From assembly GCA_029891385.1 (NCBI GenBank), contig CM057228.1, forward strand, positions 22,468,309 to 22,532,308: a DNA stretch of 64,000 bases, in the 5' to 3' direction. The translations under genes and the position numbers were made by a program. Below the pieces are notes generated by a model. That model had not been told where the DNA came from. It worked only from the letters and a program-made list of their open reading frames with translations, and did no database searches. Below are positions 22,746 to 31,838 of the stretch, piece by piece. This stretch comes from Erythroxylum novogranatense. Its lineage: Eukaryota; Streptophyta; Magnoliopsida; Malpighiales; Erythroxylaceae. The number at the start of each line of letters is the position of its first letter. The first letter of the stretch is position 1.

Positions 22746-23843
22746 CTACCATCGTGCAAATGTTTGCATGCTCGCACGATTCGAACTCATGTCGATTCTC
22801 GATGAATCTAGGTCCTCCCACGTTGCCATCATGCTTTTCTTGCCTTCTCTACTCTTCTTTGGTTTCTTCTTTAGATTCGGACATTCGGACTTGTAGTGTC
22901 CAGGCTGATTGCACTCGTAGTAAACGACAGATGACTTTTCTGGTTTGGCTTCATCTTTGCCATTCTTCTTGAAAATTTGATTCCCTTTGGACTTCTTCTT
23001 CCACATGCGTCTTATCTTTCTGGAGATGAAAGATAATTCTTCATCTTCATCACTTGACTCTGGTTTTGATTGGCTGGAGTCGTCATCCTTTGATTCTTCA
23101 ATCTTTAATGCTTTTGATGACTTCCTCCTTCTTTGAGTCTTGTGATTCTTATGTCCGGCCTTCAGTGCTATCGACTTGTCCCGTTTGGGTTTGTCTTCAG
23201 CATCGAGTTCAACTTCATAAATCTTCAAGGATCCAAGCAACTCGTCAAGCTTTAACACGCTCAAGTCTTTGGCTTCTTGCACCGTAGTAACTTTAGGTCT
23301 CCATCTCTTCGGAAGAATTCTTAGGATCTTTCGAACATGATCTTGATTGTTGTACGTTCTTCCAAGAGCTTTCAATCCATTGACAATTGTTTGAAATCTT
23401 CCAAACATTTGATCAATAGATTCTTCATCTTTCATCCTGAAAAGTTCATACTGGTGCACAAGAATACTTATCTTGGATTCTTTAACTTGGCTTATGCCTT
23501 CGTGAGCAATGGACAATGTGTCCCATATCTCCTTTACGGTATCGCATCTGTGGACTTTGTCATACTCGCTCCTGCTTAGGGCACACGTCAAAAAGAACTT
23601 CGTCTTTGAATTCAGTTGTAATCTCGCCTTTTGGTCAGCCGTCCATCTGACTCGTGGAATGGAATTGCCATCTTCATCTACTGGTGTATAAGGTCCGTTC
23701 TCTATTACGTCCCAAAGGTCGACATGAGTAGATTCTATGAATAGCTGCATCCTATCTTTCCAGTAATGATAATCCTCTCCGTTGAATGCTGGAGGTCTAG
23801 TGACTGAGGCTCCTTCTGCGATGTATACATGTGATTCCGCCAT
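22746..23843 (-). CDS. gag: copia-1 gag polyprotein (N-terminal part)
   Basis: A 365-codon frame from ATG at 23843, 44 bp from the primer site, so this is the natural start. Residues about 15-215 form the copia gag domain of the UBN2 type: PPAFNGEDYHYWKDRMQLFI, DTLSIAHEGISQVKESKISI, then HQYELFRMKDEESIDQMFGR. A basic/acidic linker follows. The zinc knuckle at about residue 310 reads YYECNQPGHYKSEC: the first cysteine of C-X2-C-X4-H-X4-C is replaced by tyrosine (TAC where TGC is expected), which should impair RNA binding. Gag packs the element RNA into particles. The frame stops early at 22746, before the usual fusion to pol. Confidence 0.93.
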   Translation of the reverse strand: MAESHVYIAEGASVTRPPAFNGEDYHYWKDRMQLFIESTHVDLWDVIENGPYTPVDEDGNSIPRVRWTADQKARLQLNSKTKFFLTCALSRSEYDKVHRCDTVKEIWDTLSIAHEGISQVKESKISILVHQYELFRMKDEESIDQMFGRFQTIVNGLKALGRTYNNQDHVRKILRILPKRWRPKVTTVQEAKDLSVLKLDELLGSLKIYEVELDAEDKPKRDKSIALKAGHKNHKTQRRRKSSKALKIEESKDDDSSQSKPESSDEDEELSFISRKIRRMWKKKSKGNQIFKKNGKDEAKPEKSSVVYYECNQPGHYKSECPNLKKKPKKSREGKKSMMATWEDLDSSRIDMSSNRASMQTFARW

Positions 23844-23886
23844 TATCTTTGATCCATACTTTGCTATAGTGATTCTTGGATACCAG

Positions 23887-23898
23887 GCTCTGATACCA
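23887..23898 (-). promoter_or_regulatory. copia-1 primer-binding site (initiator Met-tRNA)
   Basis: Minus strand TGGTATCAGAGC, a perfect match to the 3' end of plant initiator methionine tRNA, two bases from the end of the 5' LTR. This primes minus-strand DNA synthesis. Confidence 0.92.
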
Positions 23899-24790
23899 AT
23901 TGAAGTGAATCACACGTTAATACAATACTTAAAAAACGATATAAGAATGCACGAGAAGGGGGGGTTGAATTGTGTATTCCCCTTTTTGAAAAATCTTTCA
24001 AAACTGTTTGTTAGAAATAAAATTCTTTACAGAACTTCCGATAGATTCTAATTAATCAAAACTTTTGAAAAACCTTGTTTACGAGTTAAGTACTGATAAA
24101 ACTTGAATCTAAAATATAGAGATATAGAGTGAGAGTAGTTGACATAGAGATTTATCCTGGTTCACCCCAAACCGTGGGCTACGTCCAGTCCTCAGAGTTC
24201 CTTCTGAGATTTCACTATCTCTTCAATTTTACAAGTATTCTTTGCGAGCCTCTTCAGGTCTTTACAATCAGTATTCGTTCACACTTAGCCTGTAACATCC
24301 CGTTACTGATAGCAAGGGCATTATGGTAATACTGGGTCAGACTGATAGGTTTCATTGCATTCACTGATTGAGCATGTTACTGGCCTCTAATTATAGAGGA
24401 ACAGGTTTATTGCATATGCATTTATTCATAAGTACATGCATTCATGATTTTCTGACATTTTAATTTCTGAGTATGAATTGATTGGATTGTGAACTGAAAA
24501 TTGACTGGATTATGATTGATTGAGAAATTTGGAGTAAGTGGGCTTGAATGACTGATTTAGAATAGTCTAAGAGTGATTGGCTATTGATAGTGGCTTGTAG
24601 GAAACTTTAAGAAGATTTGGGAGAAAATGCCCGGACCGGAAATTTTCGAGTGACAGACCGATTGACTGTATAGTACTGAAAGAATTGTCCAATGGCAATG
24701 GAAAAATTAGAGTTATACTGTTAGGAAATAAAAATGTTGAGACATTGAAATTTAGAGACTAAAATTTGAACTGATTTGGAGACCCATGTC

Positions 24791-24798
24791 TATAAATA
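24791..24798 (+). promoter_or_regulatory. TATA box in solo LTR A1
   Basis: GTCTATAAATACTTAGG, a canonical TATAAATA about 500 bp into the LTR. It is followed by a pyrimidine-rich leader (CGTTTCTTCTCTTCCTCCTC). No downstream element remains, so it would drive transcription into the copia-1 LTR. Confidence 0.6.
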
Positions 24799-25164
24799 CT
24801 TAGGTTTGAAATTGGGGATTTTATCCTAAGGCAAATCGTTTCTTCTCTTCCTCCTCCCACGGTGATCTTCGATTCTTCCCATCGGTGAGGATTCTTCGAT
24901 CTTTCCTTATGGTTTCTTCTTATTGTGCAAGGCTAACTTGTTTATTGTGATTGATGAAGGTTGAGAAGCTTTGAGAGTGGTTAATCGTTGATTCTGTAGG
25001 ATTTTAGGGTTTACGGTGATTTGTGGATTTGAGGCTGTGATTGGTAAGTTTTAATGGCTTTAATGTTGTTATTAATGATTTCTGATGCATTTATGGCATT
25101 TATTGTGGTTGATTTGGGTAGTTGAATGTGTTTTATGGTGGTTTTAAGAGTATTAATGGCGGAA

Positions 25165-25380
25165 ATCGATCGGAGAAGACGATCGGGCCTTCGCACGTCG
25201 CGACGAGCGCAGTGCCGTGAGGGCTTCATCGCGACGAATAATTAATTTATTCGTCGCAACGAGCTCGGTTGGACGTCGCGACGAGCGTGGATTTGTGCGT
25301 TGCGATGAGTGGTCTCCACGTCGCGACGAACGAGCCTCCCACGTCGTGGCGAAGGGACGTAGGTCGCGACGAGGGATAGA
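25165..25380 (+). repeat. CpG-rich block of GTCGCGACGAG units in A1
   Basis: The core TCGCGACGAG or a close variant recurs at least six times (CACGTCGCGACGAGCG, GACGTCGCGACGAGCG, CACGTCGCGACGAACG, GGTCGCGACGAGG, plus CGTCGTGGCGAAG and CGTTGCGATGAG). CpG density is far above the AT-rich surroundings. Decayed units are C-to-T or G-to-A changes at CpG, as expected of methylated DNA. A2 has the matching block on the opposite strand at 33416-33565. Confidence 0.8.
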
Positions 25381-26380
25381 AATTCTGAATGGATGAGTGT
25401 TAGTTTATTGGGCATAACTTATGGTATAGACCTCCGACTGAGGTGATTCTCGATTCATTATGAACTAGGGAAAGAGGTCTACAATTGAGGATAATTATGG
25501 AAGTTAGAATTTAATTTAAATGGTATTGATTTATCGAGATTAAGGTCAATTATGGTTCCTATAGTGACCTAAGTATTGAATTATGATAATTGGAGTTTTA
25601 ATTGGGATTTTCAATAGAGGTTTTGACCTAATGGATATGGAATTGCTATAGGGAGTATGAATTGAGAAAATTGAACTGGATTTTAGGATTGGATCAATTA
25701 TTATCGATCAATTGAGCGAAGAGTTAGAATGGGGCATAAGAGTTCAAAAATTAGGTTTTAGCGCCGAAAATCGTGGACATGCATTGTACATAATTTCAAA
25801 GAGACGTATGCATCACTGAATTGTTTAATTGAGCATCTAGTAATGGGACTGTATTTTACTATTATAGAGGCGTCGTTGGATCGTCATTCCACGGACATTG
25901 CTGGAACTTCCAGGTAGTAGCTCGGAAGTAACAGGTGAGTAACCTAGTTGGTTTCTCAAATTCCTGATTGTCTAAATGCTCTATGTGAATTACTTGCCAA
26001 TGTGAATTGCATGATTACTGAAATGTATATAATTGAATTTCATGCTTTTACTGTATTGGATTGGACTACTGTATAACACTGAGAAATGCAATATTGAGCT
26101 TTTATAGCCATACACTGTAAATTACTGAACACTGCATTACATGCATAAATGCATGATCAGATAATGGATATGTGACCCAAGTTGCTGTTATCACTGAAAA
26201 GAGCCTCGAGCTCGAACACTTTGTCTTGGCGGGCCTCGGGCCTCGAGCAGGGGAGAAATCCTAACGCGCCCCCATGAATCTTGGTGAGCACTTGGGGCAA
26301 TCTTGAATAAGCTGGAAAGAGTCACATATGCATTGTATGCACATGAATGATTGTTTTGTGATGATTACTGAACTACGTGA

Positions 26381-26480
26381 TGACATGATTTACTGTAAAT
26401 TGTGATATGATACTGTAAATTGTTTTATGCTATTGTAAATTGTTATTTGATACTGCAAACTGTTATAGGCTACTGCAAAT
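26381..26480 (+). repeat. 20-bp minisatellite, five units, in A1
   Basis: Five exact-length 20-bp units starting at 26381, 26401, 26421, 26441 and 26461, each ending TACTGTAAAT or a variant (TATTGTAAAT, TACTGCAAAC, TACTGCAAAT). In A2 the corresponding place (about 32330-32400) shows only scattered related phrases, so the array expanded in A1 or shrank in A2. Confidence 0.85.
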
Positions 26481-27173
26481 TGTATACACTAATTGTATCT
26501 TACTGTGCCGTGCTGTACGCAATCTGCGTAATGCATGATTTAAGTGAACCATCGATGATGGTTTCTCACTGAGTTCGCAAACTCACCCAAAATTGCATCT
26601 AATTTTTCAGGATCGATAGAGTAAAATCCTAGCTCCGGAGATAGTCTTTTCTGCCGCATTGGCGTCTTTGGCAAGAGAAGCGATGACACACAGGTCGGTC
26701 AGCTGGGTTGGACTTTTGCGGATGACTTAGGATAAATGCTTGTTCAGTTTCCTTTTTGGTTTTGTTTAGGGGACTGATAGACTTGTCTATTCTGATATGG
26801 GATGACTGTATCAAGATTATTTTGGATTTTAAAAATTTACTGATTTCTGATATATTATGGTTTTAATTATTGTGATGCCATGTGGATTAACAGTCGGATT
26901 TTCTGGTAGTGCACCTTTATCGTGGGATACGTGTCGAAGCGACCTTCGGGCGTCCCGATGTGTACCCTACAGTGAGGGGGCGCTATATAGCCTCTGCAGG
27001 CTATCTGTACTACTTTTTCTCAGAAAATTGTTTGAACACTTGTTACAGTAAAATAGCTTTCAGCTAATTCACACAATAAGCTCGTAGATGTAATTTAGCT
27101 AATTTTTCAACTCGACTAGCTTTGCTAACTTTTTCTCACTTTGTCTAACTTTGCAATCTTCGACTTCGACTTG

Positions 27174-27181
27174 TATTTATA
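27174..27181 (-). promoter_or_regulatory. TATA box in copia-1 5' LTR
   Basis: Minus strand GGCTATAAATACAAG, identical to the 3' LTR copy. It would set the transcription start of copia-1 some 30 bp further on the minus strand. Confidence 0.7.
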
Positions 27182-27564
27182 GCCTTCGTCTCCAACTGTT
27201 TCTTGATTCTTGTTTCTTGAATCTTTAAAGCGGTTATTGATTGAGTTCAGAACTAACTCGAATCGACTCCTTAAATCTTCTTTTGAATTCCGCATCTTCT
27301 TTTCTTCGTCTGTATTTTTTATCGTCTGTTTCTGCGTGCAAATGCCTTTTACTATTTCGCGTCTTAAATGCGTCGCTTTGCTTAGCGTCTGTGTTTGCTA
27401 TTCTTTTAAATCGCATCGCTTTACTTCGTCAGTATGACTTAAATCGTATGTCTCATTTTGCTTAAATGCATCGACTTGACTATTTTGCTTTTCTTTTTAT
27501 TGATTATCTTTTTGTTATACATCAAAATCATATCTAAGTAAAGTCATTTGGACTTAACAGGTCT

Positions 27565-29690
27565 TGATAAACTTAGCATATTAGTTTTAAAATGGGTGAT
27601 AGAAGATAAAGGACATATAGTAGTATCTATGCTTTACAAATTTTTTAAAGAGTTGATGAGATGCTTAAAAGAGTTAAACTTACACCATGATAAAGACATA
27701 TTGGTAATGCTTAACCACACACAAGAATTGAATGACCATAATTTTAAAGTCTATTACAAGCATGGTTATAAGAATCTTTCTATAGATAGTGAAAAATCTC
27801 ATTCTAATATTGAAAATGGCTTTGAAACTCATATAATATAGAATATGAATATGAATGACAAAGAATTGTTCCATGTTCAAGTGGAAAAAGATGATTAATA
27901 TTTCCTTGTTATGCAGTTGAGTAAATCTAAAGATTATTAAGTTGAATAAGAGATATATATAATTGATGACAAAGAATATGTTACTATAAGAACAAATAAA
28001 AAGAAACGTGCTAAGAATGTACACAGTAGATTTAAATTTGACAATATTGTAGATGAAATTGTAAGTAGTGGAAGATTGCAACGAAGAGGCAATTTATTCA
28101 AAAAAATTCATAAAGACAAAAAGAGAGTCGATATGGTTAGTGTAGTGAATATGAGGACAGTGATGTTGAAGTTTATTTTATCAATTTGTAATGATGATGG
28201 GTAGTGCTAGGCATCTATCATGAGGAATAAAGATATTGTGTTTAATCCAAAGGTGGATATGGAGAATTTTTAGTTTGAAATTAGCATGAGTTTTAGGAAT
28301 AAGATGTAGTTTAGGGAAGCAACCAAAAACTATACAATTACAAACATATATGATGTTTTAATATCGATATCTAGCGTGAGAATGGAGGCTATTTGTGAGC
28401 CACAAATGTCCATTTAGGGTATAAGCTAGATAGATTGAAAATGAAAAAAAATATTTACTATTAAGATAATAGAAAACAAGCATAGTTGTAGAAAAGTACA
28501 AAGAAACAAGGAAGCTAGCTAGAACTAGGATAGCAAACTAATTCTTACACAATTTTAAGAGAAACATAAATTAGAAAATTTATAAGAAGATGAATGATCT
28601 TCAAAGAAAGTATGCATTACAAGTGATTAAATCCTAATGTTATAGGGAAAAATGAGAAGCTATTGTGATGCTAAGAGAATGTTTGGAAGTTCATTATGTG
28701 AAATTATGGTCTTATAAATAAAAGTTAAGATGAGTTAACAAAGATGGACAATTCACTATTCAAATTGAACTCTATGAAAAGTTTTATCGACCAATATTTG
28801 TGTGGATGCATTAAAGAATTTTTTTCCTAAAAGTTGAGTAGAGAAAACTTGTTCGACATGTCTATGCAAATTTGTCTCGTCTTTATAAAGATCACACACA
28901 TAGGAGTTTATTTTGGCAAACGAAAAATTGTGCAACAAAAGTGAAATTTTGATGAGATAATGAAGCAATTGACAAGCATTTCAAAGAATGCCTATAATGA
29001 TTGTAAAGTTAAGAAATTAGAGACTTTTATTAAGGAATTTGTGAGCAGAAGATAAAGATTAAAATAGTTCACATATTAGAGACATCTGATGGGTTCATTT
29101 ATAAAGCCCATATAAAAAGCTTGATCAAGATATCCAAGTTATCTTAATGACACGGATTCATTAAAAAAAGAGATGATGCTCAAATCCATTAATGATACAT
29201 ACCAAAGAGTAAGGAAAAAAAAGAGGTTGCGCAATAAAAGCAAGACATTGTATCACTAAAAGTAATGGAAATTTGAAAATCAAAGTCACACTTTTTGTAG
29301 ACAAATTCACTGTTGATTTACAAGTATGAACTTGTTGATATAGAATTTGGAATATAAAAGGAATCTTAAGTAAACATACAATGGCTTATATTTTATATTA
29401 AAGGAGGATATCAATGTTTATATTTTCCAATACTATAAGCATGAATGTTAATTAAAAAGATATCAGTATGTTATGAAACCCATTAACGCTCCAAAATTTT
29501 GTTTGAAAACTAAAAACTTGTAACTTATATTACCTTTGTTAATCAAGAACATGCTTGGAAGACCTAAAAAGGCTATAAAAAAGATAATGGTAAAGAATCA
29601 CAAATCTAAACAAACTGAGCAAGGTAAGAGTAGATATAAGATGCCATCATTGCTATAAAGTTGGTCATAATATAAGAGAATGCAAAAATG
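27565..29690 (+). pseudogene. MuDR-type MULE transposase, decayed and internally deleted
   Basis: Read across stops and frameshifts on the plus strand. The N-terminal acidic part includes EYEDSDVEV (about 28148). The MuDR N-terminal domain gives FEISMSFRNKM then FREATKNYTI (28275-28345), a zinc-binding stretch with FTIKIIENKHSC (about 28455-28490), then the linker with QFLHNFKRNIN, NDLQRKYALQV and EVHYVKLWSYK (28540-28720). After ICVDALKNFF (about 28795) the sequence jumps to FPKVE-RKLVRHVYANLSRLY (28825-28880). The catalytic core between them, which in MULEs holds the first two acidic residues, is missing. A zinc knuckle C-X2-C-X4-H-X4-C (CHHCYKVGHNIREC, 29642-29683) closes the protein. The 97-codon frame at 27548-27841 probably belongs to the N-terminal part. 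Non-functional. Confidence 0.8.
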
Positions 29691-30365
29691 AAGATTAACC
29701 TTAGAAGCAACCTAAAATTGTTAAGTTAATTATAAGTTTCATTTTGTTTTCCTTCATTTCAAATGTGACTTAAATGTTAAATTTTTCACCACAAAGTGTA
29801 CATGTATAATGCATTAAAAAAGAGGAAGACCACAAAGAATTAAGTCCTTTCATCTAATATTGGTAGCTATCTAATTAGAAGATCCAAATAATTAGGATTT
29901 ACTAGGTCAAATACCACATCGTCTACCTCAAAAAGGGACAAAAGAATGGTTAGTAAATATTCACATTTAATTTCAAGTAATATGCATCAAAATATTTGAC
30001 AACATTGCTATTGGTGTTTCTACAAGTAATTAGAAGATATTGGAAAACATTTGGAGAAGTTAGTAGGAACACTTATTTTACAGTTTGTCATTTAAATTAT
30101 ATTTTATATTGGTTATGTGTAATTATATCGTAAATGATAACATTATAATTTTTGTTTTTAACGTTTCATAGATGTGTGGAAGTTAATTTTAAGTACTTAA
30201 AATTTTAAGGAACAATGAAAATATAACTTAAGCTTTTCAAGATACAACTACCAATACAACTCAAACCATGAGAAGGATCAAATTAAGGGTGAGAAGATTA
30301 ACTCCAAAGAAAATATCAAATTGTTGATAATGAATATACTATATATTAAACCATTTGTTGGCAAA
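29691..30365 (+). other. MULE transposase 3' flank, no clear gene
   Basis: Follows the zinc knuckle. It contains short plus-strand stretches that could be the transposase C-terminus or 3' UTR (for example around 29800-29960) but stops occur every few codons. AT-rich. No separate element recognised. Confidence 0.4.
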
Positions 30366-30625
30366 TTTGGGTACTATATTTATTATGATTTGGTTGAGAA
30401 TTTGGACATTGTGCTTGTTATGATTTGGTTGAGAATTTAGGCATTGTGTTTATTATGATTTGCTTGAAAATTTGGACATTATTTTTGTTATGTTTTGATT
30501 GAGAATTTGGACATGTTTGTTATAATTTGGATGAAAATTTGGACATTATATTTGTTATGTTTTGAATGAGAACTTAGACATTATATTTGTTATATTTTGG
30601 TTGAGAATTTGAAAATTGTATTTTT
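30366..30625 (+). repeat. 35-bp minisatellite, seven units, in the MULE
   Basis: Units with GAGAATTTGGACATT or close variants start at 30396, 30431, 30466, 30501, 30533, 30568 and 30603, so the period is 35 bp (one unit is 32). The remainder of each unit resembles TTTGTTATGATTTGGTT. It sits about 700 bp after the transposase zinc knuckle. Confidence 0.9.
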
Positions 30626-31306
30626 TTATGGGCGCTTTGTTCACATAAACATCATGGAACAAAGAGAATTACGTGTTACACCTATTATCAATTATATTTA
30701 GCATCCAAAAGAAGGAATAGAAAATCAGGAATTAATAAAAGAACAACTTCTAGTTTTTTGGTATATACACATTTTTGGGAATTGTGTATAAGTTGTAGGG
30801 TTAAAGTATAATACATGCCACTTGCCTTGTAAAAAAGATTGCATCTTGTTATTTTCATATATTGCATGCACAAACAAACTAAAAATTCCTTTCTCCTTCA
30901 TCTTTTCAACATACTTGCATAGTTCATGTTCTTAATATGTATCATATGCATGCTATTATCACACATGCATTTGATAATAAAGAAATAACCTTCCATTACT
31001 TTAGCCTCTACTATATTGATTGACATATTTTAGGAGAAGAGAGTCACATGAATTAGAAACTTCATCTTCATAGAAATTTAATACATTACATATAGTACAA
31101 TGATATTCCTTATATGTAATAATTTAAATACAAATTTAGCTAACACAACTCCAAAAACTTATGGATATTTGAAAGCAAGTCAATATTTGAGCTAAGTACA
31201 TTAGACGCCTAAGAAACATAGTCCTATGAAACCTACAAAAATAAAAATAAATGCAAATATTATAATTATTTCAATTTTGGACCATTTAAATGAATTAATA
31301 TGTACA
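30626..31306. other. MULE interior, AT-rich, no gene seen
   Basis: Non-coding between the minisatellite and solo LTR B. It contains the phrases ATATTGCATGCACAAAC and ATGTATCATATGCATGC but no element end or long frame. Confidence 0.5.
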
Positions 31307-31838
31307 CTCACTGTAACGCCCCATATTAGGGGTTAGAGTATTGAGGAATTTCAATGCATAGTATGCTTTACATAATTAAGTTTTGCTTATTTAGGCATAT
31401 GCATTTTTGGACTCTTGTAAATTTTGAACATGCATTCATGACATTTTTTCGGGCATAAATTGAGTTATAGAATGTGATTAAAATGTGATTTAGCAAGTTT
31501 AGTATACTTCGGGTATTTTAGAATTTTGGCTTCTTTAAAATATATGTATATATATATATTGAAAGTTGGACCAATCCTAGTTTGACATGTGGCAACGTAA
31601 GTATATGACAAATGGCTTATGTGTGTGTGGTGATAAGTGGCAGACTTGTTTAAGTGACAGATGGGAGACATGCAAAAAGCCACGTAGTTCACTGTTTAAC
31701 AAAAAAAAGCCAATTCTGCAACTCTCTCATTGCTCTATTGTTTGTTTCTCCACCGATGACTCTAGCTTGGTTATTCTCTATTCTGCACATGTGATTCACC
31801 CTCATTGCTGGAAATAATTGTTGAATCAAGTAAGTTGT

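Larger units (their letters stand above)
24291..26987 (+). mobile_element. Solo LTR A1 (gypsy-type, 2697 bp), TSD TAGCC
   Basis: Begins TGTAACATCCCGTTAC and ends GAGGGGGCGCTATA, a mutated form of the GGGGGTGTTACA end seen in A2. TAGCC flanks it at 24286-24290 and 26988-26992. It has no coding region. Parts in order: TATA box at 24791-24798, telobox TTAGGGTTT at 25014-25022, CpG-rich block 25165-25380 with repeated GTCGCGACGAG, conserved motif at 25411-25460, 20-bp minisatellite 26381-26480, and TTTTTCAGG-type 3' part near 26606. Closely related to A2 (31839-34473, reverse). Lineage probably Tekay-like chromovirus. Confidence 0.88.
15411..27559 (-). mobile_element. copia-1: SIRE-like Ty1/copia retrotransposon with extra 3' ORF
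   Basis: A full-length minus-strand element of about 9.45 kb once the nested solo LTR A1 is removed. Order on the minus strand: 5' LTR (27559-23901), primer site, gag, protease, integrase, RT, RNase H, extra ORF, polypurine tract, 3' LTR (16382-15411). Flanks are GGTTT (15406-15410) and GGTCT (27560-27564), a 5-bp target duplication with one change. The order integrase before RT defines Ty1/copia. The long 3' region with an extra ORF, and LTRs near 960-970 bp, suggest the SIRE/Maximus lineage. Frameshifts and stops make it non-autonomous now. Confidence 0.93.
23901..27559 (-). repeat. copia-1 5' LTR (split by solo LTR A1)
   Basis: TGAAGTG...TTAACA on the plus strand. The two parts are 23901-24290 and 26993-27559, about 957 bp together, matching 15411-16382. 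The insertion point is ACTTAGCC/TCTGC, with TAGCC repeated on both sides of A1. TATA box at 27174-27181. The CGTCTG cluster of the left LTR is partly changed here (CTTAAATGC replacing CGTCTGCGTC-like units). Confidence 0.92.

Noticed and set aside
24291..26987. Reading A1 as a non-autonomous DNA transposon because of its inverted TGTAACA/TGTTACA ends
   Set aside because: TG...CA ends, 5-bp duplications, TATA box and LTR-like layout fit a solo LTR better, and A2 and B show the same plan.
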